From positions 1 through 30,073 of IMG/VR virus record IMGVR_UViG_3300038456_000033: a stretch of DNA of 30,073 nucleotides; one strand, written 5' to 3'. Below, in pieces: positions 6,972 to 15,338 of the stretch (positions are counted from its first letter, which is position 1; every line of letters starts with the position of its first letter). Under the pieces are notes generated by a model that saw only the letters and a program-made list of their open reading frames with translations, searched no databases and was not told the DNA's origin. Origin of the DNA: a virus. A program made the translations under genes and the position numbers.

Positions 6972-7898
6972 CTAGAAACCTTCGCTGTTCTTGTAAGCCC
7001 GCTTGATATTAGATGCCTCGTCGTCGATGCGGCCCTGGTACCGACGTTGGAGAGCGTTGGTGGAGTTCATCACGGCAGTCGCCGGCACCTCGGGCGCCTT
7101 GCGCGGGTCGCGCTGGAAGCTCAGCGAGTTGCGCTCGATCTCCCGGTCGGGGGCCAGCCTGAGCTCGGCACCCATGTCGACGATATCTTGCATGTACACC
7201 GGCACGCCGGCCACCGTGTCAAGGTCGTCGGTCAGGCTGACAAGGGGCGAAAACGGAGCGATGAACGTGACGTGGATCGGGAAGCCCACGAAGGCATCCT
7301 TGTAGATGAGGACGCCGTTGCCGTTCGGGAAGATGCTCGGCTGGTTGGTGGCCCGGATCACTCGGTAGTCCCCGCGGCGGATCAGCGGGTTCTGGCGCAT
7401 CGGCGCCGGCAGGGCGAAGCTGATCTCCAGCACCCGGCTACGGACAGAGTCGAAGTTGGGGCCGAGGTCGTAGCCCATGTAGACCGGGACGAAGTTGGTG
7501 TCCCAGGTGTCGATCTTTCCGATCCCCTGCTTCGGGGTGGTGAGCGCCTGGAGTTCGTCGTTGATGGCCACGCTGATGTCCCACCTGGAGAACCTGGGGT
7601 TGATGTAGGCCAGAGGGGTCGGCGTAGCGTCGTAATCCACGTTGGCGTCAGTCGAGCCCTGCTGGCCGCCGACGACTGTCGTTACGCCGGTGCTGACATT
7701 TGGTGACCCGAGGACGCGAATCTGGTTGAGCCCGATCGACAGCATGACGCCAGGCTGCACGCCGTTGAAGGCCAGCGAGGCGTGATCGAGCGTGATGGTC
7801 CCCGAGCCGGCGGTGTAGTCGGCCAGGAGGGCGAGACAGGCGCCCGTCGTGGGCTCCAGCCGCCGGCTGACTTTTTCTATGCAATCTGAGAAGTTCAT
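6972..7898 (-). CDS. Head-tail adaptor-like protein
   Basis: The product has 308 residues. Residues 1-20 (MNFSDCIEKVSRRLEP) and the segment NPRFSRWDISVAINDELQAL (about 120-140) are helical, as in podoviral adaptors. Between them lies a beta domain (about 25-105) containing GVMLSIGLNQIRVLG and VVGGQQGST, a pattern often seen in phage connector proteins. The C-terminal part (MQDIVDMGAELRLAPDREI, then QRRYQGRIDDEASNIKRAY) is again helical. This helix-beta-helix plan and the position before the nozzle-like gene support an adaptor joining portal to tail. The ATG at 7898 overlaps the glycosyltransferase stop (ATGA) and is preferred to the longer frame from 7967, whose first 23 residues are Arg-rich shadow sequence. 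Confidence 0.6.
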   Translation of the reverse strand: MNFSDCIEKVSRRLEPTTGACLALLADYTAGSGTITLDHASLAFNGVQPGVMLSIGLNQIRVLGSPNVSTGVTTVVGGQQGSTDANVDYDATPTPLAYINPRFSRWDISVAINDELQALTTPKQGIGKIDTWDTNFVPVYMGYDLGPNFDSVRSRVLEISFALPAPMRQNPLIRRGDYRVIRATNQPSIFPNGNGVLIYKDAFVGFPIHVTFIAPFSPLVSLTDDLDTVAGVPVYMQDIVDMGAELRLAPDREIERNSLSFQRDPRKAPEVPATAVMNSTNALQRRYQGRIDDEASNIKRAYKNSEGF

Positions 7899-9286
7899 CG
7901 GGCGCCTACGAGGTTCTCGGGATGGGTGGAGGTGTCGCTGCCGAATCTCTGATTGCACCAATGGCACCGCTCGTGGGAGGTGTCCGGGGGCTGCATCCGA
8001 GCGTCGATCCCCACCTCACGAGGGTCGATGCAGTCTGGGGTCAGGTCACCCAGCTCAGCGATCCTCAGCTTATCGGCCCAGGGGATCCAGTACGTGTGCC
8101 CGGGGTCGTACGTGTGGTGGATGCCGTTCACGGCCCAAGTCGAGTGCTGCTTGACGCGCACCTCGTAGAGCCGTTGCGGCATCGTGTGCCACTCGCCATC
8201 CGGGGAGAGGTCGGGGTTGCCCAGCTCGGGGAGGTTCTCTATCACGAGGGCCGCTGTCTTGCTCCACGAGAACTCCTCGGCTATACGCTCAGATTGATCG
8301 GCAGCGTAACGAAACTCAGACTCATGGCTACGGTAGACTTGCTCCATCATGGCGCACATCTCGTCAAAATCGGGCTTCCACTCCTGACCGCCCCCTCCCC
8401 AGTGAGTGTGGATTTCGGGGTCAGCGAGCGGGGAGTCGATCGGGATGCCGTAGTGGGCGAAGGCGTGGTGTCCACTGTGGTCGCCGAGGATGGTGGGGAT
8501 GCCCTGAGCGATGGCCTGGTGCGGCATGAAGCCCCACCCCTCGCCCTTCGACCCAGACACGAAGCAATGCGCCTCGCGGTAGAGCTGGAGTTCGGCTTTG
8601 GCCGACAGGGACTTGCGCAGGTAGGTGACTCGCTTCGGGCCACCGATTTCGTCGGGCAGGTGAACGACTCGGCCGATGGCGGCAGGACCGGCATCTACGT
8701 CAGCCTTAAACACGCTGGCGGCCCGTACGGTCAGATGGGGTTCCGGGCCCCAGGATGGCGTCCAGTCCCGGAACACCCTGTCGAACGCCCGGATGACGTC
8801 GTTGCAGCCCTTCCTCGGGCCGGCGCCTCCGGTGAGGAAGTTGAACCGCCCCGTGGCATTTGGGTCCGTACGTTGCTCGTAATGCCATTCTGAGCCTACG
8901 GCGAGGGGGATATAGCGCACGTCGTTGTTGAAGGCCGAGAACAGATCGAGGTTCTGGAGTGATGGAACGAAGATCCGGCCGAAGTCGGGGACATTGGCCC
9001 TGAACCCGACTGGCATCTCGCTAAACTCCCACATCGTGAACAGCGCCGAGAGCTGGCCCTCTATCCAGCCGACGACGTGCGGCGGGGTCGCTGCGTAGAA
9101 AGCCACTGGAGCGATGCCCGTCGTGGCGTCAGCGCCAAACTCCTCGTTGACTCCCACCGGGCCCAGATCGGCCACGCCGGCTCGGCGCAGAGCCGTGTGC
9201 AGCTCGTAGCCGAACCGCCCGTAGCCGGTGCCGCGGTCGTGGTGGTAACCGGCGTTCATTTTCCAACCGACAGCGTTCATTTTCAT
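7895..9286 (-). CDS. GT4-like glycosyltransferase (GT-B fold)
   Basis: This 463-residue protein has the layout of a retaining GT-B glycosyltransferase. GTGYGRFGYELHTALRRAG (about 19-37) is the N-terminal nucleotide-sugar fold start, TGGAGPRKGCNDVIRAF (about 152-168) begins the second Rossmann domain, and GSKGEGWGFMPHQAIAQGIP (245-264) is the signature that holds the EX7E-like donor site. It would transfer a sugar from an activated donor, probably to a virion protein or host surface glycan. A C-terminal extension of about 100 residues (about 365-463) ends with CHWCNQRF and nearby histidines and is not part of the usual enzyme. The gene is embedded in the structural operon with ATGA overlaps on both sides, which points to a virion protein as acceptor. 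The acceptor is inferred. Confidence 0.85.
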   Translation of the reverse strand: MKMNAVGWKMNAGYHHDRGTGYGRFGYELHTALRRAGVADLGPVGVNEEFGADATTGIAPVAFYAATPPHVVGWIEGQLSALFTMWEFSEMPVGFRANVPDFGRIFVPSLQNLDLFSAFNNDVRYIPLAVGSEWHYEQRTDPNATGRFNFLTGGAGPRKGCNDVIRAFDRVFRDWTPSWGPEPHLTVRAASVFKADVDAGPAAIGRVVHLPDEIGGPKRVTYLRKSLSAKAELQLYREAHCFVSGSKGEGWGFMPHQAIAQGIPTILGDHSGHHAFAHYGIPIDSPLADPEIHTHWGGGGQEWKPDFDEMCAMMEQVYRSHESEFRYAADQSERIAEEFSWSKTAALVIENLPELGNPDLSPDGEWHTMPQRLYEVRVKQHSTWAVNGIHHTYDPGHTYWIPWADKLRIAELGDLTPDCIDPREVGIDARMQPPDTSHERCHWCNQRFGSDTSTHPENLVGAR

Positions 9287-9678
9287 GCGATCAGCTCTCC
9301 CGGGTTCGAGGCGTCCTGCCTGTCAAGGTGAGCCTTGGCCTCGAGGGCCCGACGCCTGTACTCAGGAGCACCCCTCGCCACGTCCCGCCGAGCATCCGCA
9401 TCCCCACGCTTGTACGACGGAGAGGTCTTGGCCATCTCGGCCGCCGACTGACCACGCTCAATCTCGAAGGCCGACTCGACGTGCTTCTCGAGCTCCGTCA
9501 GACCGTCGATCCCCTTCGGGCTGTACCCCTGCTCACGCAGCGTCTTGAAGGTCGCCAGATCCTTGGAGAGCTCCTTGTCGGCCTTGTTGGCCGACGCGCA
9601 GTGAGCCCCGTCCCGGCGCGAGGGCATCGAGGACGGGGTGAACTGGAGGGAGCGCAACTTCTCCAGATAGGGATTCAC
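9283..9678 (-). CDS. Hypothetical protein, helical and charged
   Basis: I do not recognise this 131-residue protein. It is rich in Lys, Arg, Glu and Ala and looks mostly helical (ADKELSKDLATFKTLREQG; LEKHVESAFEIERG; AEYRRRALEAKAHLDR-like region near the end). There is no signal peptide, membrane segment or cysteine cluster. The start is a GTG at 9678 in a GTGA overlap with the Ig-like gene, and its stop overlaps the glycosyltransferase start. Position within the head-tail gene block suggests a minor structural or assembly protein. That is context only. Confidence 0.65.
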   Translation of the reverse strand: MNPYLEKLRSLQFTPSSMPSRRDGAHCASANKADKELSKDLATFKTLREQGYSPKGIDGLTELEKHVESAFEIERGQSAAEMAKTSPSYKRGDADARRDVARGAPEYRRRALEAKAHLDRQDASNPGELIA

Positions 9679-10013
9679 GGCGTCGAGTAGGCCGTGTGCG
9701 AGGCCGATTGGGCCGTCGGGCGGATGGCGGCGGTCTGCCAGACGGAGGTCGTCAGGGTGGCCGTGGCCGTGTTCGTGCCATCGGTGACCGAGACGGTCAG
9801 GGCGGCGGCCGCCTTGTTCGCCAGGGCAGCGTTGAAGCTGTCAGCGATCGTGCCGGTGGCGCTGACGACCCCGCCGTTGTCAAACGGAACGGAGACTCCG
9901 CCTACGGTGACGGTGACCGTCCCATTGTCGGTGAAGCCAGTCCCGGTGACGCCCACATGCACCGAGGTGCCTACGGGTGCGACTGAGCGATCGAGGGTGA
10001 TTGCAGCTGACAT
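9675..10013 (-). CDS. Ig-like domain protein, possible capsid decoration
   Basis: This 112-residue Thr/Val/Ala-rich protein reads as a single beta sandwich. ITLDRSVAPVGTSVHVGVTG, TGFTDNGTVTVTVGG and the following strands resemble IPT/TIG or bacterial Ig-like repeats, where GxGF marks the turn. Such domains decorate phage capsids or tails and help weak binding to glycans. The start is the ATG at 10013 with a good ribosome binding site (AAAGGA) and a 30-base gap before it. That is unusual here, where most genes overlap. A possible extended -10 promoter sits in that gap, which could give extra transcript for an abundant decoration protein. The fold call is moderate; the role is inferred. Confidence 0.7.
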   Translation of the reverse strand: MSAAITLDRSVAPVGTSVHVGVTGTGFTDNGTVTVTVGGVSVPFDNGGVVSATGTIADSFNAALANKAAAALTVSVTDGTNTATATLTTSVWQTAAIRPTAQSASHTAYSTP

Positions 10014-10037
10014 GGTGATCCTTTCAGAGGTGGTTCT

Positions 10038-10046
10038 AGTATATCA
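10038..10046 (-). promoter_or_regulatory. Possible extended -10 promoter
   Basis: On the minus strand TGATATACT matches the extended -10 form TGnTATAAT except at one base. It overlaps the stop codon of the 45-residue gene and lies about 25 bases before the Ig-like gene start. No convincing -35 box is seen, as is allowed for extended -10 promoters. It is an AT-rich island in very GC-rich DNA. Evidence is by eye only. Confidence 0.3.
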
Positions 10047-10181
10047 GGTCAGGCGGGCATAAGGGGTCAGGTTGCGCACGAGCGCCTTCCAGACATCGAG
10101 TCCCTGTCCCTGCCACGGAGAGTCAACGAAGGTGATCTGATCCGGCGTCGGAACGATGGGAGGGAGGGAGGACGTAGCCAT
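10044..10181 (-). CDS. 45-residue mini-gene
   Basis: A short frame starts at the ATG at 10181, sharing one base with the TAA of the 405-residue gene (TAATG), and ends with TGA at 10046-10044. The product begins MATSSLPPIVPTPDQITFVD and ends VRNLTPYARLT. It fills what would otherwise be an unexplained gap of about 170 bases. The coupled start and the fit to the local pattern of overlapping genes make it likely real. I recognise no family; Pro-rich N-terminus, one Trp-containing helix, no membrane segment. It may be a minor virion peptide. Confidence 0.55.
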   Translation of the reverse strand: MATSSLPPIVPTPDQITFVDSPWQGQGLDVWKALVRNLTPYARLT

Positions 10182-11397
10182 TAGATCGGGACCACGTCGT
10201 ATAATATAACGCCGGTTGCGGTTACTACGCCCGTCGTTGAAGTGATGTTTGCCGATGCGGACGTGTTGGGGTCGCTCATCTCACCGATGGGGAAGATTCC
10301 GGCGAGGTTAGATAAGCCATTAACACCGTCGGTAACCACGACGGTCTGTCCAGCGACCCCGTTCTTTGTTGTTTGTACCGATAGTTGGACCACGCTTGAT
10401 CCCACTAGGGCCGACAACGAATAGGCACCTAGCATAAGGCGGAAGCCTGCTCCGGGGGCAGCGATTGTGACGGCACCAGTGGCGGTGAGCGAACCGGAAG
10501 CTACTTGACTGTTCAACGGCATCCCCCGACCGTCGCCCCGGAGCGTCGTGGCGATCTGTAGGGGGGACAGAACGGCGGCGAGGTTCATCTTCGACGCCGT
10601 TAGTGCCGTGGGCCCGGTGTAGTCAATGGCGATGCTGTCGCCGCTTGTCACCGGGAGATTAAAATAGAGAGTGGTCGCTACATTCGTACCGTTGAACAAC
10701 AGTCCCGTACTCTGCCATCCGGTTATCATCCCGGTGGTCGTGTTGCGAACACGGACACAACAGTTCCCCGCCATCTGTGCGGCGCCGATCCAGTTGGCCG
10801 TTACTACGACGCACCGTCCAGTTGCGCCCGCCGTCACTGTGACTGTCTGAACCGCCGTCGTGACGCTTTCGGCCGTCGTCGCTAGTAGGACGTTGTTCGG
10901 CTGTTGGATGACGAGGCGTCCAGACGCGTCAGTCAACAGCGCCCGAGAATCCGTTCCATCCGATCCGCCAGCCATCACCACGTCTGCGGGAATGGCCGAT
11001 CCAGGGGCCTGGATGCTTGAGGCCAAGGCCGTCAAGCCGGCGTTAGTGACTGCAACCGTACCCGAAACGGGTTGCGTGGCCTGGTAGAAGGTCCCAGTGA
11101 CGGCGACGGTCGGCATCGCCTGGACGTTGACCTCCAGGTGCGAGGAGCCGTCAAAGGTCAGTGCCGTAAGACCAGCGTTCGTTACGGCCACCGTACCGCT
11201 CACCGGCTGCGTCGCTGGGTAGAAAGTACCAGTGACGGCGATGCTGGCGCTGGAGTCGATGATGGTGTGCAGTTGCCCGGTGGTCGACACCAGCAGGGAA
11301 CGGGCGTCGGTCCCGTCTGTGCCGGCGACCACAATGCAGTTGCCTGGTACGGCGGCACCAGGCGCCACGTAGGCGGGCGGGAAAGGCGAGTAAGCCA

Positions 11398-11398
<1 letters not shown>
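10181..11398 (-). CDS. Structural protein with internal duplications
   Basis: This 405-residue protein is rich in Ala, Thr, Val and Gly and looks all-beta. Two duplications are visible. AVTGTFYPATQPVSGTVAVT with its following residues (54-80) recurs at 99-125. A second element, APGSAIPADVVMAGGSDGTD (131-150), echoes residues 12-31 near the N-terminus. The pattern PVSGTVAVT is common in repeats of phage fibre and surface proteins. The remaining part (about 170-405) holds beta strands and a distal domain. It overlaps the collagen-containing gene at TGATG and leads into the 45-residue gene by TAATG. I infer a surface or fibre protein; nothing identifies the ligand. Confidence 0.65.
11024..11239 (-). 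repeat. Two diverged 27-residue repeats inside the 405-residue protein
   Basis: Positions 11159-11239 and 11024-11104 encode nearly the same 27 residues (AVTGTFY, P/Q, then ATQPVSGTVAVTNAGLTAL). The two DNA copies differ at many third codon positions while the protein hardly changes. That suggests an old duplication kept by selection on the protein. Confidence 0.85.
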
Positions 11399-12311
<913 letters not shown>

Positions 12312-12315
<4 letters not shown>

Positions 12316-13124
12316 GGCGCTATTGAGACAAGGTAGCTGAGGGCGTACACCGCACCGCCCGCAGAGTCTACCGTCAGCCCCGTCATGCTGAGGTCGGTCC
12401 CAGTGACGCTCGTACTGTCGGGTGCTGGCAGGTTATAGTTCGAGCCCGTACCGTCAGATCCGACGTAGACCAACGAGTCGCCGGGAGTCCAGATGGCCTG
12501 CAAGATGTTGGCGAAGGTCGGGTCACTGATCAGCAGCCGCGCGAAGACGATGGTGGGCAGACCGCTCGGAGTAGGCGTAATCGTCAAGTTTTCTATGGCC
12601 ACCAGGGCAGCAGACGAGGCAAGGTTGGCCGCGCTAATGACAACGCTGAACTGTGATTTGGCATCCTTTGGGGCGCTCTGGTTGAAGCTAAGCCCCTCCA
12701 TGTACAGACCGGCAATCATTGAGCTACCAGCCGACCCCGGAGTACCAGAGGGCCCAGTCGGCCCAGGCGGTCCCGGAGGGGCCACGACCGGTCCCTGCTG
12801 CGAGGGCACTTGCACCTGCATGGCGCCGGCACCCGAGCTATTGCCTTTCTGCCAGGAAACGGGAAACCAGTGCGAGTATCCCTGCGGGTTGAACACTCGC
12901 AACCAGTACGACTTCGTATTGTCGAGGCCCGTAAGCGAAACGGCGGTCCCGGTGAAGGCAACGGTCACCGTGGCCGAAGCGTCAGGGCTGGCAACTGGTG
13001 GCAGACTCGAGCTCGAGGGGGCGTTGTAGAAGTCGCTCGCCTTGTAGATGTCCACGAACACCTTGGCTGTGCTGCCGTACGGCAACGGGTAGACGCCGAC
13101 GTTCAGGTACAAAGTGTCGGTCAC
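12312..13124 (-). CDS. Fibre protein, paralogue B with short collagen linker
   Basis: This 270-residue protein shares its first 97 residues with paralogue [38 protein letters not shown] and [12 protein letters not shown] align almost without gaps. The shared domain is followed by only about six Gly-X-Y triplets ([16 protein letters not shown]) and then a different C-terminal domain of about 130 residues ([15 protein letters not shown] to [11 protein letters not shown]) that looks all-beta and could be the receptor- or glycan-binding tip. The start is a GTG at 13124 overlapping the previous stop (GTGA). The two genes look like a duplication followed by exchange of the distal domain. The function is inferred from architecture. 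Confidence 0.75.
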
Positions 13125-13579
13125 GACAGGAACTCCGTGAAGCCGGCGGCCAACAGGATCTCATACATGGCGTCAGAGATGGAGTACGACGTCACTCCAC
13201 CCCTGAAAAACGAGACGCAGTACGGGGACGTCGACACTTCGAGCACCTCAGGCGACGCCAGCGGGTTGTCGACGTGGATGAACGGGAAAGATCCCTTGAC
13301 GGGAAGCTGCTCACCGCCGGTGGCCGGGTTTGTGTGGTCTACCGGGGACTGGGTAGGATTCCAAGGGTACGGCGAACCAACCACGGAGAATACCGCTGGC
13401 GGACCGGCCGAGAGCTCGACGGCGTAGTCGGTCAGCACCGACCCGTCCGACATGACGAAGATATTCACTCCTCGCTCTCGGAGCTCGAAGTGCCGGAATA
13501 AGGCAAACGCCTGCCCCGTCGTGTCTGGAGCAAAGGGAGGGACGACGGCTACCCCCGGCATGGTGAGGGTATGCGCCAC
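13121..13579 (-). CDS. Hypothetical structural protein
   Basis: This 152-residue protein has no family I can name. It is well-folded in appearance, with aromatic and hydrophobic residues spread evenly (TGQAFALFRHFELRERGVNI, FVMSDGSVLTDYAVEL, PYCVSFFRGGVTSYSISDAM). The start is uncertain: a GTG at 13579 has GGGGGT about seven bases upstream, and an in-frame ATG lies at 13561. It sits between the small-gene cluster and the fibre genes and overlaps the next gene as GTGA. Because it precedes fibre genes, it could be a fibre-attachment or minor head protein, but that is a guess from position. Confidence 0.65.
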   Translation of the reverse strand: MAHTLTMPGVAVVPPFAPDTTGQAFALFRHFELRERGVNIFVMSDGSVLTDYAVELSAGPPAVFSVVGSPYPWNPTQSPVDHTNPATGGEQLPVKGSFPFIHVDNPLASPEVLEVSTSPYCVSFFRGGVTSYSISDAMYEILLAAGFTEFLS

Positions 13580-13582
13580 AGC

Positions 13583-13843
13583 CTACCCCCGAGTCTTATA
13601 CCGCTCCGCGGTCTCGGCGGCGAGGCCTCGGGTGTTCTCCTTGCCGGGGCCGTTCGGACCAGAAACAGCATCGGTGCCATCGACCGCCTTGGTGGCCACC
13701 ACGGGCCGACTGGCAGAGTGCTGGCCGGTGTCGACGTGGCGATCAGTGTCTGGCACGCCCATCCGAGCCAGCGGGCTCCGGGAGCCGAGATCGGCGTCGT
13801 AATCGGATTTGGGGCTGGTGGGCCCTGTGTCGGGGGTGCTCAT
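13583..13843 (-). CDS. Small disordered protein (86 residues)
   Basis: The ATG at 13843 has a strong ribosome binding site (GAAGGAGA, five bases upstream). That decides against a longer frame from 13897. The product is rich in Asp, Gly, Pro, Ser and Thr and lacks hydrophobic clusters, so it is probably disordered (MSTPDTGPTSPKSDYDADLG, then GPNGPGKENTRGLAAETAER). It is the last member of a run of eight small genes after the capsid gene. A role in the virion, as a minor or cement protein, is possible but not shown. Confidence 0.65.
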   Translation of the reverse strand: MSTPDTGPTSPKSDYDADLGSRSPLARMGVPDTDRHVDTGQHSASRPVVATKAVDGTDAVSGPNGPGKENTRGLAAETAERYKTRG

Positions 13844-13844
13844 C

Positions 13845-13991
13845 TCAGTCTCCTTCGAGGGTTCCTTGACTATGCGTGCCAGCGCCTGTATCCCCATAGC
13901 CGTCCTCGGAGCAGGTGCAGGGGTCTAGCGGCCCCATGGCGGGCAAGGAGGGGCCCTGGGGCGTCTCGCGCAGGAGCGGGCCGGCTGCCAT
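13845..13991 (-). CDS. 48-residue mini-gene
   Basis: The ATG at 13991 shares a base with the TAA of the previous mini-gene (TAATG), and the stop TGA lies one base before the next ATG (TGAGATG). The product opens MAAGPLLRETPQGPSLPAMG and contains DPCTCSEDGYGDTGAGTHS, with two cysteines spaced CxC. The longer frame from 14213 would overlap its neighbour. I do not recognise it. The Cys-plus-Gly-rich tail faintly resembles YGTQDPGCAHTQGG in the 124-residue protein two genes upstream. Confidence 0.5.
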   Translation of the reverse strand: MAAGPLLRETPQGPSLPAMGPLDPCTCSEDGYGDTGAGTHSQGTLEGD

Positions 13992-14158
13992 TACCGGGTG
14001 GCCGCGGACGAGGTGGCGACAGTCTGGGCAGAGGGCGCCCAGACTGCGGCAGCGGTGTTGTCGGCATCCAGAAGCACGGCGCCAGCCTGCTGGACGCCAC
14101 CGACCGGGGCATCGGCCGACCACGCCTTGGTCTGAGCGGTGGGGGCTAGGGTGCTCAT
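13991..14158 (-). CDS. 55-residue mini-gene, Ala-rich
   Basis: The ATG at 14158 shares a base with the TAA of the preceding gene (TAATG) and the frame ends with TAA at 13993-13991, itself overlapping the next ATG. The product (MSTLAPTAQTKAWSADAPVG, then AGAVLLDADNTAAAVWAPSA) is Ala/Thr-rich with no membrane segment. Two coupled overlaps, one on each side, are the main evidence that it is real. Function unknown; probably a minor virion peptide. Confidence 0.5.
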   Translation of the reverse strand: MSTLAPTAQTKAWSADAPVGGVQQAGAVLLDADNTAAAVWAPSAQTVATSSAATR

Positions 14159-14532
14159 TACGAGTCGAAGTTCTCTGCGGCAGGACCGGCCATGCCGCCG
14201 TCACGGACGCCACCCATGCCGCCCTGCGTGTGAGCGCAGCCGGGGTCCTGGGTGCCGTAGCCGGCGATGTCGGTCGGGACGGGAGCCATCACCTCGGGCT
14301 CGGCGCCCTTGAGGTCCCCTCGGGTCGACTCGGGCGAGAAGGTAGCCGTGCGGCTGGCGCGGCCGTCACCGGTGTTGGCTTCCATGCCACGGAGCGTGGG
14401 CTTGTTGTTGGTCGCCTCACCGGCCGTCTGGAGGTTGTTGGCACCGATACGCCAACCGCTGGCGCTCTTGGCCGACTCGGCGGCAGGGGACGTGGTGGGC
14501 TCAGTAGAGCCGCGAGGGAATGGATTCTTCAC
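14158..14532 (-). CDS. Small hydrophilic protein (about 124 residues)
   Basis: The GTG at 14532 overlaps the upstream TGA as GTGA and has GGGAG five bases before it, so I prefer it to the in-frame ATG at 14544, which lacks a ribosome binding site. The product is rich in Gly, Ala, Thr, Pro and Asn (MKNPFPRGSTEPTTSPAAES; IGANNLQTAGEATNNKPTLR) and probably disordered, with a Gly-rich end (GYGTQDPGCAHTQGGMGG). No family recognised. It belongs to the small-gene run downstream of the capsid gene. Confidence 0.6.
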   Translation of the reverse strand: MKNPFPRGSTEPTTSPAAESAKSASGWRIGANNLQTAGEATNNKPTLRGMEANTGDGRASRTATFSPESTRGDLKGAEPEVMAPVPTDIAGYGTQDPGCAHTQGGMGGVRDGGMAGPAAENFDS

Positions 14533-14732
14533 ATGATCTCCCATGGGTTCTTGACCATCTCGGTGGTCAGGGCGGAGGCGGCGTCGACAGTGGAGACGGC
14601 GTCGTCACGGATCTTGTTGGCGGCATCGTTGGCCTCGGAGCGCGCCGTGCGCCCCGGAAGCGGGGTGCCGGCGACCTGGGCGGCGTCGAGGCCCTGGCAT
14701 TCACCGGTACCAGTCGGCTGGGGGTTTCCCAT
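14529..14732 (-). CDS. Small protein (67 residues), unknown
   Basis: The ATG at 14732 shares a base with the upstream TGA (TGATG); a GTG at 14735 is an equal alternative, and GGAG lies six to nine bases before either. The product starts MGNPQPTGTGECQGLDAAQV and continues with a helical Ala/Asp-rich segment (ARSEANDAANKIRDDAVSTV) ending KNPWEIM. No membrane segment and a single cysteine. No family recognised; it may be an accessory head protein judged only by position. Confidence 0.6.
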   Translation of the reverse strand: MGNPQPTGTGECQGLDAAQVAGTPLPGRTARSEANDAANKIRDDAVSTVDAASALTTEMVKNPWEIM

Positions 14733-14920
14733 CACTTACTCCATTTCGCTGCGTTGCGGGCGAAGTTTGCCTTGGCCTTCAACGCATTAGACGCCTTAGA
14801 TCCCGGAGCAAGCACAGCAGCCGCTTTACCCTGGACGGACTGACCAGATCGCTTCGCGGCCGCAGTGAAAGTTCCACGTTTGCTAGGCTTGATCTTGATC
14901 GCACTTTTACCTGCCATCAT
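14732..14920 (-). CDS. Small basic protein with FTA-KR / ANFARNA-KW motifs
   Basis: This 62-residue, strongly basic protein reads KIKPSKRGTFTAAAKRSGQS at the N-terminal side and KAKANFARNAAKW at the C-terminal side. From memory this pairing is typical of a widespread family of very short phage proteins of unknown function, often encoded near head genes. Its charge suggests nucleic acid or scaffold contact. AGGAG lies four bases before the ATG at 14920; an ATG at 14917 directly follows. The stop overlaps the next start. The family resemblance is recalled, not computed. Confidence 0.7.
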   Translation of the reverse strand: MMAGKSAIKIKPSKRGTFTAAAKRSGQSVQGKAAAVLAPGSKASNALKAKANFARNAAKWSK

Positions 14921-15147
14921 CCGGCTCCTATTCCGCCGACTTGCTGGGCCTGCTGCACTGCGGTGTTCTGCTGGGCACCAGGCTTAACGACCAGCTTTTT
15001 GCCGGCCTTCGGTGGCTTCGGCGCCTTGTACGGCGCCGTGGCCTTGAGATTGGCCTTGGCTTTGGCGATGGTAGCGTTGACTTGAGCCTCGGTGTAGTTG
15101 GGGCTGGCCGCCTTCTGGCGGTCCTGCTGTGTCTGCTGGCCTGCCAT
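14917..15147 (-). CDS. Small Ala/Lys/Gln-rich protein (76 residues)
   Basis: The ATG at 15147 shares a base with the preceding TAA (TAATG), which fixes the start; the longer frame from 15315 is Arg-rich shadow. The product has a helical N-terminal part (PNYTEAQVNATIAKAKANLK), a Lys/Pro-rich middle (APYKAPKPPKAGKKLVVKPG) and a Gln-rich end. Net charge is positive. It lies just before the basic 62-residue gene. No family recognised; possible contact with DNA or capsid interior is suggested by charge only. Confidence 0.6.
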   Translation of the reverse strand: MAGQQTQQDRQKAASPNYTEAQVNATIAKAKANLKATAPYKAPKPPKAGKKLVVKPGAQQNTAVQQAQQVGGIGAG

Positions 15148-15338
15148 TACTCGGCCTTCCTGACGCCTTGCTGGCTTCCACCACGCCAACCTTCGACGGC
15201 GGGGAACACGGCGTCGGGGGGTAGAAGGTTGCCGCGGAGGTCGGTGCAACGGCCACACACCAAGCAGGTGTACCGGTCGAAGCCGGCAGTCATGTCGCCC
15301 ATGCCGCCAGGGCACGCGGGGTTGCTACAGTTCGGCAT
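15147..15338 (-). CDS. Small zinc-ribbon-like protein
   Basis: The ATG at 15338 has GGAG five bases upstream; a GTG at 15344 is possible but less well placed. The 63-residue product has cysteines as NCSNPACPGG near the start and CLVCGRC at about residues 25-31, a spacing that suits a zinc ribbon or short zinc finger. The rest (RGNLLPPDAVFPAVEGWRGG) is unremarkable. It is the first gene after the capsid gene and the hairpin. Metal binding is likely; function unknown. Confidence 0.6.
   Translation of the reverse strand: MPNCSNPACPGGMGDMTAGFDRYTCLVCGRCTDLRGNLLPPDAVFPAVEGWRGGSQQGVRKAE

Noticed and set aside
13845-14213. Longer 122-codon version of the 48-residue mini-gene
   Set aside because: The extra N-terminal part overlaps two neighbouring genes and lacks a ribosome binding site; the TAATG start at 13991 is better.
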